Shown here one piece after another: positions 22,501 through 34,844 of a DNA stretch of 64,000 nt. Origin of the DNA: Myrica gale (taxonomy: Eukaryota; Streptophyta; Magnoliopsida; Fagales; Myricaceae); NCBI GenBank assembly GCA_963930655.1, contig OZ005616.1:11560001-11624000 (forward strand), in the 5' to 3' direction. The notes under the pieces are model-generated. The model did not search any database. It was not told the origin of the DNA and worked only from the letters and a program-made list of their open reading frames with translations. Position 1 is the stretch's first letter; each line of letters opens with the position of its first letter. The translations under genes were made by a program, and so were the position numbers.

Positions 22501-25500
22501 CCCTGTACGGCCGATGTACCATCAAAGCGCTTATCCCAAGCTCCTCCTTATACCCACGTGACAGCAACTTTCTTTTGCCGGCCTTTATATCAAAAAGGAA
22601 AAAGGTTTTTTTTATTATTAATTAAACCACACATTAATCCATCTAAAAATTAAAAGATATAAGAAATTATTGAAAAAATTTAAATTATTTGTATGTTTAC
22701 ATTCTCTTATAAGATGTAATTGTCAAAATTGTGTCACGTGGTGAATTTTAATCATACGATCATGCATGAGGATATAATTTGATGTATTTACTAGTTCGAG
22801 CATTTAATATAATGAATTTGGTAATTTGAATTATTTTAATTTGGATGATAAAGTGATTTTTTCTCGTTAAAAAAGAAAAATTAATTAAAATCGCGTCGCA
22901 TGAGAATAATAATCACAATCCATGGAAAATAGATTCCCTTAATTTGTATTCATCAATTTACGATCATGTAAAATAACATAAATAATTTTTATTTATTGGA
23001 ATTCAGTCAGTCGATCGCATTAGTTATTTCTTTTGAAAAAAAAATGCTACTCGAGTTAGTCCAAAATCTTCTATATAAATCACGAGCTTTTTTGTTTTAA
23101 AATCAAAATTTGTACATGTTTTCACTCTTCAAAAGATTTTTCAAGTGAAATCATAGGGCAGTTAAGTGGAAATTCGAGAAATTTACAAGTGATTTGGATT
23201 GCTTATCAAAGAAAAAAAACAAAGAAAAAGATTTAGACTACCTACATTAAGTATTTACGTCCTTTTTTTTCTAAGTGAAGTATTTACGTACTATATGAAG
23301 TAATTTCATTTTATTTTTTCCATGCATACGACGTGTAGTTTTATACTGGTGCCGTCAGCTTCACGTACGGGTCTCTGCGTGAGGAAAGTGAAACCGCCTC
23401 TCACTCCGATTCAATCAAATTATGACATAATTGGGTATGTTTGAGGGTGAAAATTTTGGGTATTGTTGTTTGAGAAATATTATAAAGTAAAGAAATGTAA
23501 CGTGAGTTGGTGAAAAAGTGAAGAGAGAAGATTTTTAATAAATATTATAATAATAAAAAATTATGTGATAAATTTTTTAGTAATAAACTTAAAATTTTGA
23601 GCCAAATTAATTGAGGCTCAAACATGCTCCAAGGAATGCTACCACGCCTAAATTAATGGATAAGAATCTTTTTTTAAAAAAACATTTCTCTATAATATCA
23701 GTTACCTTGTTTGGGTGTTAAGAATTCTCTATAATTTCACAACTCCAATATTTTTGTACACACTCTAACAACTTTTTACAAATTTCAACAACTTTTTTTA
23801 TAAATTTCAATACATTCTTACAAATTTTAACAAACTTTTTACCAATCCTGACAGAATCTTCATGAAAAAATTACCCATCCAAACGCAGCCTAGATTTTTA
23901 AAATATTTATCTTAAATAAATTAATGGATAAGATCCTGCTAATCAAACGGCACTTTAATTATCCAAAAATTGAGATTAATCTCTTTTTTGAATTTTGAAA
24001 TTCTCTATAAATCAGTTCCATTCTCAAAATATTTTATCTTATTGGGATCTACATTTCTATTTCAAAACTTTTATATATAACTCATTATATTAGTACGAAG
24101 GAAGAAAAGGCGAAAGAATAGTTTGCTCTGCTCTGTGCTATTTAAACTTTTAAGAATTTGGAATTTATAGAAGAAAAACTTATGGGGTTTGTAAAAAGTA
24201 GGTGTGAAAAAAATTTAAGAATGTTGGATTGTATAATAATTTTTATTGAAGTTTGTTAAGAGTAAAGAAAAAAAATTGATGGAATTTTTAAATAAAAAGG
24301 AAATGGAGTTTGTTAAAAAAATATGTATGGATCTAGATATTTATGGAAAGAATAGTAGAGAGAAAATATTTGATATATTTTTTAATAAAAATATATTGAA
24401 ATTGGTGTGAAAAGATTTTGGAATTTGTGTATTTTTTTTTTAAATTTTGGTATTTAATTTTACAAATTTTGAACTTTTGAAAATTTTATTAAAAATTTGA
24501 ATGTTTTTAAACAAACATTGGGTCAAAGCTTTTTTTTTGTATTTTTGCTCCCCAAATTGAATTTCAATGCAATTTGTTTCCAAAATTTTAATCGTAATTT
24601 CGTCCCCGATGGCAAGTTCCATTATCCTTCGAGAAGTTTTACTAACAAAAAGTGTTGACGCGACTAAGTGTGATATAATAAAAATATAAATTAACATAAT
24701 AATTAAAAAATATTTAAATTAGAAAATTATAAATTATAAATAAAAAAACTAAAAAATATAATTATTTTTTAAAAGGTATGACATGACCCTCCACCCCTTG
24801 AAACAAATATATTATATCATATAAATAACTGAAAATATAAAAGAAAGAGATTAAAAAATGCCCTCAAATTATTTAAAAACTAATGAAACCTTTGAAATTT
24901 AAATTAATAACTAAAAAATAAAAAAGAGAGAGAAAATTTAAAATAAAACCCCTACTAGAAAACAAATAGAAAAATGGAATAAACAAAAGGCCAAAAAATA
25001 AATATTAGAAAACGACACTAAAAAAATGAAAAAACAAAGGATCATACCTTTTTAGAGTTTATTGAAAATGTTCTGTATTTTTTATGCTTCATTTGATTTT
25101 CATTTTTACAATTTATTTTGTCATTTTAATCTGTTTTCAAGTTATTTATTTAATTTACTATACTATTTTGAACGAGTGAAGGGTCATACCATTATGCATA
25201 ATTTTTTTTTTTAAATTTTATTATTTTTGTATATTTTTCACATGTAATTAATATTATTTTATTTTGATGTATATCTAATAATTTTTTAAAATTTTTTTAA
25301 TTGTCACCCTTAGGCCGCACTCCTGATAATAAGATAGACGGAAGGTCTAACTTGAAAAAGTGTTCCTATTTCAAGGGTCTCAGTAGAAATTTTTTTACGA
25401 TCAAGAGTATATTAAAAAAAAGTGTAAATCACTGGGACCACTGACAATTAATTTAACTTGAAAAAAATATGATTCTTAACTTGTACTTTCTCAATAGGCA

Positions 25501-25970
25501 ATATAAGTTGTTTAACAACTCTATGTCTCTATTGTGTTCGACTTCAAAATTTGAATTTATTTCTTGCTATTTTTTCTTTTACAAAAAAAATCATTATCGT
25601 GGATAAAACACAATACAATCTCTTTCAAATTTTAATTTAGAAATACTTGATAAATATGGATTATAATTTTGGCAACATTATCCATGCCAAATTTCCTAGT
25701 TTATCTATAATTCTCTACAACTCTCATTCAAATTTACCTTGTATTTTAGATATTTTTTATTTTAAATTTCACCTCGTAGTTTTCACCATCAATGTGCACA
25801 GCATCACACCGTCACACGCAATTTTATAACCTTTTTCTCAATTGTACTCGATCCACGAGTGGGCCCGTAGCCGTTTTGCCAATTAATTAATTTCCATTAA
25901 TTGTAATAAAACGTGAAAATTAGCAAGTTTTTTTTTTATTTATTTTAAAAATTCATTTTTCCACGATGCA
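19520..25970. other. Gene-free AT-rich intergenic region
   Basis: About 6.4 kb with no recognisable gene. It holds poly-A/T tracts, short microsatellites ((TA)n near 22346, (ATTT)n near 21560), the MITE at 23433 and several fold-back AT-rich stretches that are probably decayed MITEs. A slightly less AT-rich island at 22400-22580 has a 66-codon minus-strand frame without a recognised domain. Confidence 0.55.
23433..23630. mobile_element. Tourist-like MITE remnant
   Basis: The ends read GGGTATGTTTGAG and, reverse-complemented, GGAGCATGTTTGAG. The interior is AT-rich and shares 'gagttggtgaaa' with the better preserved element at 55207. No clean 3-bp target duplication is visible, so the boundaries are approximate. 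Confidence 0.5.
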
Positions 25971-25984
25971 CCACCACCGTTTCC

Positions 25985-25993
25985 TCTATAAAT
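25985..25993 (+). promoter_or_regulatory. TATA box of the fructokinase gene
   Basis: CTATAAATA lies about 95 bp upstream of the fructokinase ATG, in 'cctctataaatacgtcc', and is followed by a CT-rich leader (26017-26050) as expected for a plant 5' UTR. Confidence 0.7.
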
Positions 25994-26079
25994 ACGTCCT
26001 CGGAGTTCTTCCCCATTCTCTATCTCTCTTCGTTGCTCTCTCTCTCTCGCTAAAAGATTTATTTTATAATAGAAATCAG

Positions 26080-29000
26080 ATGTCTTCGTCGCTAGCCAAT
26101 GGAGTGCCCCAGACAGGGAGCGGCCTGATCGTGAGCTTCGGCGAGATGCTCATCGACTTCGTGCCGACCGTGGCCGGCGTGTCGCTGGCCGAGGCGCCAG
26201 GGTTCGTCAAGGCACCCGGTGGTGCCCCCGCCAACGTGTCGATCGCCGTCTCCAGACTCGGCGGGAAGGCCGCCTTCGTGGGCAAACTCGGCGACGACGA
26301 GTTCGGCCGCATGCTTGCCGGAATCCTCAAAGAAAACGGCGTGGATGGGCGCGGCATCACCTTCGACCAAGGTGCTCGCACCGCCCTCGCCTTCGTCACC
26401 CTACGCTCCGATGGCGACCGTGAGTTTATGTTCTACCGCAACCCCAGCGCCGACATGCTTCTCAAGCCCGAGGAACTCGACCTCGAACTCATTAGATCTG
26501 TACGCTCTCTAACTCTCTCTCTCTCTCTCTCTGGAACTAGCTTGCTGTTCCTAGTATCGCTATTTTCCTGCGCACAGATTTTCCGGGAAAATTTTGTTTC
26601 CTATTAGTCAACATATGAGGTGAGGGAAAATTCTAATGTAACGCGCGTCCACCGCGTGAGAGCACAGCCTCTTCGTGATCTGCCACGTAAGCAACTGTGA
26701 AGCTGGCACGGTGTCAGAGGGTCCCACGAGTAGATCTAAGTATATTGCAATTTACGCATTTCCTCTCTCTAGCCACGATGTGAGGTGGTCCTACTCTCAC
26801 GTGCTGGCATTGTTTTTGAAATATGCTGTCATCCGCCACGTCATCTAGACTGGGGCTTAAATGGTCCCCCCGTCTTGTTGGATCTAGCCCGTAGCAGTAA
26901 GAGAGATCTAATGCCGGATATTTTTTCTCTTTTGGATTTTTGTTCTATTTTTCTGTAATGAGTTGGGAGTTTCTGCGAGTGGGATTGGTCCGTTTCACAA
27001 AAGTTTGATGGGTATGACTATGGTATATCCAACTTTGACTTGCTAGCAGCTTTTCTTAACTTCTGGGGCATCTGCGTTTTGACTGACCAACGCACGTGAC
27101 TTTCCCAACTCTCGTGTCCCTTGACACGCGCTTTAGTAGTACTCCTCCCTGTTTTGGCCGCCCCCAGTTTCTGTTCCGACCCCATTTCTGGGATCGGGAA
27201 TCGTGATCTGCCACATGTTGTCTATGGTTTAATTTCGGAAGAAAGAAAAATTTCCGGTCTTTAATCGCACTTTTGGGCTTAATTATGGAAATGCCAATGT
27301 CTGAGACCTTGACGGATCACTAATCGCTCAGAAGTCGGCAAAGAACAGAAAAGATCATAAATTTTTGGAAGGAACAAGATCTGGGTCTTATCAAAGTTAT
27401 TTTAGTTATCTACTCGATGTATGGATCGTGATGCGAATAAAACTTCTCAACTAGCATTAGATAAGCATTTACAGGTAATGGGATTTGTGGTACATATAAT
27501 ACTTGATTCGATACATGGAATTGGTAAACTACCACGTTCAAGCTTGTGCACTTTTTCTTTGAATTAACAAAGTGGTTTGAGATAAATGGTGCATTGAATC
27601 CTAGATGGTGAGAAAATGGATGCTAAAATGGCCTCACCCTTTTTAGTATTACCCATTTCATCTCAGCAAGCGCTTGGAGCGTCAGACGTTCGAGTCATTA
27701 CCTATTCCTCGCTCCACATTTTCGAATGATATATGTTGGAACGATTTCGTTACCATGGTTTAGTTTTATCTGTCTATAGCGTAAGGTTTTCTGCTAATTA
27801 TGGGTGAAGCTAACAAAGTCCAGCTGCGTGTGTTGTTATAGGCTAAAGTATTTCACTACGGGTCCATAAGCTTGATCGTGGAGCCATGTAGATCAGCGCA
27901 CCTAAAGGCAATGAAGGAGGCCAGAGATGCGGGTGCTCTTCTCTCCTACGACCCCAACCTCCGTTTACCGCTGTGGCGGTCGCCGGAGGTGGCACGTGAG
28001 CAGATAATGAGCATATGGGATGAGGCAGATTTGGTTAAGGTGAGTGATGTGGAGCTTGAGTTCCTTACAGGGAGTGATAAGATTGATGATGCCTCAGCAT
28101 TGTCACTGTGGCGCCCCAACTTCAAGCTCCTCCTTGTCACTCTTGGTGAGAAGGGCTGCAAATACTACACCAAGGTATGTTGGTCGCATCTAACATCAAT
28201 TAATTTTTCCGTTTTTTTTTGTCTGTGATTCAATTTGACTGTTAGCAACTGTCCAAAACTTTTCTGACCCTTTTAAGTAGAGTTAGATGCGATGGGTAGG
28301 TGAGGGTCTATTGAGTGAAACTTCCACGCGCACAATGGCATGTTAGGTATGGGAAGCTTTGCCTTGTTAGTGGGTCAGCTGCTGCGTGTTTCCTTTTGGT
28401 TTCACTCTCCTCTTAAAACCAAAGTTCCTTGGACAAATTGCCGTTTACTGTAACTTGGATTGGCAGGACTGTTGGTGATCGAAAATGGTGCTGTTGTAGA
28501 CCCACTTTTTCAGATCATGGTTTGATTGGATTCTTAAGTTTTAGTTGCGGATTTTTCACATAGACCTTACAGGCTATCAAAACGCTGACTTCAATTAGAG
28601 TCTATCTTCTACCGACTCCATATTTTTCCCAAATACTGATTAGATTTTTGTTTTCTTTATAAGATGTTTTTCTGAACAACTCTATAGAAAACATCCGTCA
28701 TAGCACAACTGATTGCATGCTTTCTGTAACATATTATTTATATAGAAGAAATGTTAGAATTATCTAGAAAGACGTGATTGAATAAGCTTTATACTAAGTA
28801 ATAAATAGCCAATGGAAGAAGTTTTACAGTTGGTCAAACCACTACCTCTATTGCCAGTCAATTCTTCCTTTTTTTTCAAAAAAAAACAAATCTTTTTGGA
28901 AGTCTTGCAGACTGTACAGTCAATTATGGCCTAATGGGCCTTGCCATGGGCATATTGTCTGTAATTTTTAAGCTGGCTCTCTTTCCTTTGTCCTGCTGCC

Positions 29001-30089
29001 AGTGGGCATAGTGTCCCCAAAATCATAGTGGAGCTTTTTTAAAGTTTAACGTCAAGCTAACTCTTTTGCAGATAGTTTGGCTAAGTGGGTGGCTTTTAGG
29101 CACTTTTTTTTTTGGGATTATTCCTATTTTGCTTTACCTGTTCGACTGTTTAAGATTCAGTGGCTTTTTTAAGCCCCTTGAGGCGTTTTTGCCTCCGTTT
29201 AGTTTGGAATGCATTTCTTTGTGCAGAAAAAGGAAAAAAAAATGGGCATGCTTAACAAGCCGTGTCATCTAAATTTTTTAAGTGATGATGTCTCTATCAC
29301 CTAACTATTTCAATCATGGGGCCAGCCCCAACTTGGCATTCTTATCTACATTCCCGTCTGCTGGGATTCTTTAATAAAGGCAGTTGGACTATTTAAATCT
29401 AAGCATGCGGCTCTTATGTGCACCTAAGCATGACGCGGCCTGCTGCTATTACATCACAGTCGACTTTTCATACTCACCTAAGCGGTAGTAGTAACAAACC
29501 TGGGAGATTGGTCTGTCGTGAAGCACATATCCTTTTCCTTTTTAAACACTAGCAGCATGTGGCTTGCAGATTTCTACTTTTTTTTTTTTTTTGTAATTTA
29601 AATTTTCCTTTCTGGAATTTGGGGGATTTTGTTTCTCAACTGCATGCTTTCAGACAACTTCATTTTTGTTTATTACTTTGTTGAAAAATCATAGAACTTC
29701 CATGGAGAAGTAGAGGCTTTCCATGTCAATACAGTAGATACAACCGGTGCCGGAGATTCTTTTGTTGGTGCCCTGCTCTGCAAGATGGTCGATGACCAAT
29801 CCATCCTTGAAGTACGTACACGCTTTCATTCAGCAAAACGTTTATTTAGATCTAATTGGTGTTCACCTAAACACTGAACCCAAAGGATCATCTTGAATTG
29901 ATCTTAATTTTTTTATTAAGCATTGCGATATAATCTGCTTGCGTTTACTTTTGGTTGCAGGATGAACCAAGGTTGAGGAGAGTGCTCAAATTTGCAAATG
30001 CATGCGGAGCCATTACAACTACCAAAAAGGGTGCAATCCCTGCACTTCCAAATGAGGCTGAAGTCCTCAGTCTGCTCAACGGGCCTTAG
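26080..30089 (+). CDS. Fructokinase (pfkB family)
   Basis: Cytosolic enzyme of sugar metabolism that phosphorylates fructose to fructose 6-phosphate using ATP, feeding glycolysis and starch or cell-wall synthesis. Exons: 26080-26499, 27842-28174, 29695-29811, 29961-30089. Each junction is phase 0 with GT/AG borders, giving 332 aa, near the usual 320-330. The first pfkB signature starts GGAPAN at residues 47-52 and runs through [12 protein letters not shown]. The second is [14 protein letters not shown] at 266-279, with GAGD at 269-272 forming the anion hole and Asp272 the expected catalytic base. The substrate-contact stretch [11 protein letters not shown] is in exon 1. The N-terminus has no obvious transit peptide. 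Exon 1 is markedly GC-rich with mostly G/C third codon positions; the later exons are not. Intron 1 contains two G-boxes (CACGTG at 26798 and 27093). All family motifs are intact, so it is probably active. Confidence 0.95.
26500..27841 (+). promoter_or_regulatory. Fructokinase intron 1 with G-box motifs
   Basis: This 1,342-bp intron starts with a (CT)n tract at about 26508-26531 and contains palindromic CACGTG at 26798-26803 and 27093-27098. First introns of plant genes often carry control elements; a role here is inferred only. Confidence 0.35.
28175..29694 (+). other. Fructokinase intron 2
   Basis: A 1,520-bp intron with T-rich runs (29576-29593) and no recognisable element or gene. Confidence 0.7.
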
Positions 30090-30666
30090 AAGATTGGTTG
30101 CGTCTCTTTTTTAATTCTCATTTTTCCTTTGGACTTTTCGGTTTGTTTGTTGTTTTTGGGTTTTTTTTTTCGCTTAGGAGTTGCTTCTCAGCTCAATTAA
30201 AGAGGGTTTCCCACCTCTCATTTTGTTCTCCTTTTGTCTTTTAAGGTATTCAATAAACTTTATCGGTCGGGCTTCTTTTGTGGTAATCTTGCTGCCTTTA
30301 TGGTATCAGCTTGTTTTTTTTTTTTTTGCAGAAAGATGCCTGCAAAAAGCGTGGGTGACTAATCATTGTTATGTCATTCCAGCTGTCTCTACTGTGGCTG
30401 TGGAGGTCCGGCAGTTGTACAAAAAATCACTGGTCCTGTTAGAAGAGTAAATTCGGCAATAAAATCACCAAATGTCAACTGAAATCGTCAAATCCCATCA
30501 AAATCCCCTAATGCGAATCCACAAATCTCGACAAAAATATAATCAAATCGCAATAGAATCGCCCAATCTTAACTTAAATTATCAAATCGTAACAAAACTT
30601 TTTAAATCGCATTCGAATCTCAACTAAATTTATACAGAAAAAAATCTCAACCAAATCGCATATAAA
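30090..30666 (+). other. Fructokinase 3' UTR and flank
   Basis: An AATAAA signal near 30250 fits a polyadenylation site about 160-200 bp after the stop. Beyond about 30440 comes a low-complexity run with recurring 'aaatcgcaa' / 'aaatcccat' blocks. No gene is seen. Confidence 0.5.
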
Positions 30667-31180
30667 AAGGGTATATTTGCTCCTGAATGTTTACTTCAGG
30701 GGTATGAAAATGACTTTGTTTACCTCAGAGGTATATTTGCTATTACCGCATACCACAGGGGCATGATATGCATTTAACTCTATAAAAAATATCAGTCCAA
30801 AGGAAAGCTGGTGCCAGAGAGCTAGACAGTGCAGCAAGTCTTGTAGAGAGGGAGAGACAAGGAGAGAGATTGAAAGAAAATGGGGAGGGGGCGGCTGAGA
30901 GAGAGGGAGAAGGGAGAATGAGTAAGGGTATATTTGCTCCTGAATGTTTACTTCAGGGGTATGAAAATGACTTTGTTTACCTCAGAGGTATATTTGCTAT
31001 TACCGCATACCACAGGGGCATGACATGCATTTAACTCTATAAAAAATATCAGTTCAAAGGAAAGCTGGTGCCAGATAGCTAGACAGTGCAGCAAGTCTTG
31101 TAGAGAGGGAGAGACAAGGAGAGAGATTGAAAGAAAATGGGGAGGGGGCGGCTGAGAGAGAGGGAGAAGGGAGAATGAGT
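30667..31180 (+). repeat. Tandem duplication, 2 x 257 bp
   Basis: The copies at 30667-30923 and 30924-31180 are nearly identical; I see only a few substitutions, for example gatatg/gacatg and cagagagc/cagatagc. The unit contains 'gggtatatttgctcctgaat' and a purine-rich GA end. It is non-coding, and the low divergence implies a recent duplication. Confidence 0.9.
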
Positions 31181-31239
31181 GGAGACAAAAAGTGGGGAGG
31201 GGTTTCAGGTCAGACGTCGTTTTAATATAAAGGAAAAAG

Positions 31240-31880
31240 TTGCCTTCAATTTCAATAAATTAGTCAATCTCGTAGAAAAACTGTTGCACCATGATAACTT
31301 TGTCAATTTCCCGTGAAACCATTGGCGAAGAACGCTAACGTGTCAATAATTTACTAAGTGAACACTGATGAGCTGACAATTTTTACATGTGGCCACCACA
31401 CATAATATATTAATAAATAAATAAATTTACAAAAAATACCCAAACAGTCTATGTGATTTCAATTTGAACAAATTAATCTATGTGATCAGCAAACTGTTGC
31501 ACCGTGGTCCCTCCGACAACCCCAGTGAAACCATTAACGGAGAACGCTGACGTGTCAATAATTTATCACGTGGACACTGATGAACTGACAATTTTCACAT
31601 GTCGCCACCTCACATAATATTTTTTAAAAATAAATAAATTTACAGAAAAGTACCCAAACAGTCTATGTGGTTTCACGTTATGACAATGGTTTCTGTGGTT
31701 TCAATTTGAATAAATTAGTCCCTGTGCAAACTGTTGCATCGTCGTCCCTTCGTCAATCCCCGTATGAAACAATTAACGAAAAACACCGACGTGTCAATAA
31801 TTTACCACATGAACATTGATGAGTTGATAATTTTCACACGTGGAATGCCACTTCACATAATATTTTAAAACTAAATAAAT
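31240..31880 (+). repeat. Three diverged tandem copies (about 210-240 bp)
   Basis: Each copy carries 'gttgcac', 'tgaaac', 'cgtgtcaataattta' (at 31339, 31551, 31790), 'tgacaattttcacatg' type and 'cataatat' blocks in the same order. Spacing is 212 then 239 bp. Copies are clearly older than those at 30667-31180. There is no coding content. Confidence 0.8.
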
Positions 31881-33172
31881 TTACATAACGTTAAAAAAAC
31901 AAAAGATTCGAATGCCCTAAACTTATCCCTAAATCACACTACCTTCAGAGAGAAACCTTGGCTCGAGAAAATAGAAGGAAAAAATGATAAAAAGAAGCCC
32001 AATATCAAACTCACTAATGGAATTTCAAATCACTAGTAAAGAGTAATGGATTGCGACTAACTTGTTTGTGTTTTTTTTAGTGATTTATTTTGTAACATGA
32101 AGTCCTCAAAATAAGATCTTAATTCGACGAAGATCTTGATTTTGACACTGAGCTTCTTTTTATCATTTTTCCTTCTATTTTCTCAGGTAGTCTCTTTCTG
32201 GGTTCCTAACACTGCACATTTTAACCCGAATTTAATATATAATACTCATTTTGTATTTTTTTTTTCTTATCACAAACAAAAAATAAATTTTTGAAGAGCG
32301 AGATTAAAAGGGAAACAAAATTCTTTTGCTTTCTAGGAGGCTCTGGGTGTGCACCAAGGGACATAGCTTAGCTCGAGCCTGAGCTTTTCTTAGGTACGTT
32401 AACGGAAATACACAACTCATTTGGCTACTGCTTCGTTCCGACCTCACAGCACTGATCTGGGAAAGTAAATATCTCATTGGAAGAGGGAAAGATCTCCTCA
32501 ATACAGATGTTGTCACAGATTGAGAAAGCTAGGGCTTGGAATAAAAGACACGAAGACAAAGAAGAACGAAGACAAAGAAGACTAGAATGTTCGGGGGTTG
32601 TCGTTTGAGGTGGACACATCAGATGCTAGTTAAGTAATCGTAATGGGCTTGGGCTTATGATTAGTTGGTTAGCTCGTAATGGGCTTGGGCTTATGATTTG
32701 TTGGTTAACTGGGTTAGCTTTTAAAACCATTTACTTAGGCATGAGTTCGGGTTGGATCGACCCATTACGTATTATTTTATTCTGTTAGACAATTGTTCGA
32801 GTTGTTAGAATATAGGAAGGGGCGTGCAGGGAAATGGGGTATGGTTGAACTAAGGATTCCCTACGTCTCTCAACCCTATTTTCGGGGGTTGCGTTTACCC
32901 TTAAATCACGATTCATCCTTCTAAACATCCTTGAAAGCGTAGCCTTTAATTGCCACCAACAGATTTTAAAGAGTTGTTTCCCTAGTTTCCAGCTTCTTTC
33001 ATCCACCAAAAATCAGCCTTTTTAAGTCATAATTCTCTCTTGGAAACCTAAACCTTTATTCAGAAATCCTAATCCCTAGAGATACAGTTCTCCAGACCCT
33101 ATTCCTGAGAGGCAGTTAGCAACACCAACAAGAATACACCAACAAATCTAACAAGTTATTACAGAGTAAAAC
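31881..33172. other. Gene-free stretch
   Basis: No gene is recognised. A short direct repeat ('gtaatgggcttgggcttatgatt') occurs at about 32639 and 32672. Minus-strand frames at 32304-33009 have no known domain. Confidence 0.4.
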
Positions 33173-34209
33173 CTTTTGAATAAGCTTCACAAGTGCACAT
33201 AGTCGCTCCTGCAGTTCAGCCATCCTTCCACCATAGTCTATCATTACAGCTGCCCTCATTCCTGTACACAGGGCTAGTATATCTTCCAGAAAATATTCCA
33301 AAATCACAATTCCTATTCATAAAAATAAGTTCTCCACATAAATTAGCTATAAATTAAAATGAAACAAAAAACACTAACAAGGAAAAAATGTCAAAAAGGG
33401 AGCAGGGTTACATACATTTCAACAATAACAGTATATAAGTGAAAAGAGACATAAACTTGCAATTACTACATGAAAATTATCAGTGTTTCAATCATTATTC
33501 GAGAGGTCTGGTCCCAATAACGAATCACATCAATGGGGAGCATATACAATATTGCAATACTAGGGCATGGTAGGCTCTGAAAACGTTTCCGCATTTTCAT
33601 TTTCCAGAACACATTTTGGCAGAATCTTCAATCCTTCTTCCCGATGAGTGTAAACAGAAACTAGGAATATGTTCACTGACCAGACCCACCGTAAAGCTTC
33701 ACCAGCATGTAGACTACAGACATGAACGAAACTAGGTCATGTTTGCAAACCAAAACTTCATGAAAATTTTCGGAATGTTATAAAAATTGAGGTGGATTAC
33801 AGTTTTGCTGGAACTTGAGAGAAAGTAGTGAAAAAACAAAATTTTTTATGAGTCAGTGAAAAAGTGAACAGAGAAACTCACACCTCCCGCAAGTTGTGCA
33901 AGATAAAAATTCTTGACTTAGGTTTGGATGAGATTTCACATTTTGCAAGCGAAAACGAAACAGCGTATCGAATGTATTCAGACGCAAAAAAAAAAAAGAC
34001 AGAAAAAAGCCACAGGTCGAAATTCAAAAAAAAAACACCAAGAACGGGAAAAGCAAAAATCTAAAGGAAAAAAAATCAAAAGGAGGAGGAAGTGTATAGC
34101 CACGTACCAATTTCGAGTCTGCGCTTGGATGGAGATTTGAGAGCCATTTGATAAGAGAAATAGAGGAGTCCAGCATCTTGAGTGCTTGCTCCATTTCTGC
34201 TACCTCCAT
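33173..34209 (-). pseudogene. Truncated two-exon remnant of a conserved plant protein
   Basis: Exon 1 (34209-34108) encodes MEVAEMEQALKMLDSS through SLIKW. In a frame shifted by one base it then reads LKSPSKRRLEI up to a GTACGT donor. Exon 2 (33282-33173) begins after a TTCTGGAAG acceptor with DILALCTGMRAAVMIDYGG and MAELQERLCAL, and ends KLIQK before a GT donor. I recall an uncharacterised plant protein family with this arrangement but cannot give its function. The one-base loss in exon 1 breaks the frame, and no following exon was found in the next 1 kb, so this looks like a 5' fragment left after a rearrangement. Confidence 0.45.
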
Positions 34210-34404
34210 TACACAACAAGAATTCTGTTAAAGATCCAACCAATATCCAACTTGATTAACTATCAGGCTGCGTTCGTTTCGGAAGAAATAGTAGAATAGT
34301 TTAGGAAAAATGTGTTTGGCGACGCTGGGAATCAAAAGAAGAGCTAATCACAGAACTAAGGTGGGAAAAAACTTGTACTGTCCGAGAAAGCCGTTAAAAA
34401 AAAA

Positions 34405-34800
34405 GGGGGTACATTTTCTACTTATCAACTACTGGGTAGTGACACATTGCACCATAAACTATCATCTTTAAGACATTGCACCCTCAAACTATCAATGTTA
34501 GATACTTTACACCCTAAACTGATCACTGTGACACGTTATACCCTCCAACTACTAATATTAAACACTTTGCATCCTCCATTTGACATTAATACTCTTGAGA
34601 AATTATGAATGACAACAATATCTTCAATATATGCAAAATAGGTCAAAGAGAATTATCGTCATTTTAGTCTAAAATTTGACAAAAGGGTGAAACGTATCAC
34701 AAATTGGTAGTTAGAGGGTGCAATGTGTCAAAATTGGTAGTTTAAGGTGCAAAGTACAAAACCTATGGTAGTTTGTGGGTGAAAATGTATTTTTTTTAAT
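34405..34800. mobile_element. Fold-back, MITE-like repeat
   Basis: The left half has 'gggggtacattttc', 'acattgcacc' and 'aaactatca' motifs. The right half has their inverses ('gatagttt'-like 'ggtagtttaaggtgcaaag', 'gggtgaaaatgta'). The layout matches 4430-4745. No target duplication was identified and the superfamily is uncertain. Confidence 0.45.
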
Positions 34801-34844
34801 ACATACCGAAAAAGGCCGTTCCCTAGACGTCTAATTATTTTTTG

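Noticed and set aside
22367..22567. Minus-strand frame in a GC-richer island
   Set aside because: Short, no domain, no neighbouring exons; coding status cannot be supported.
26076..26399. Long minus-strand and alternative-frame ORFs over fructokinase exon 1
   Set aside because: They are shadows created by the high GC content of the true exon.
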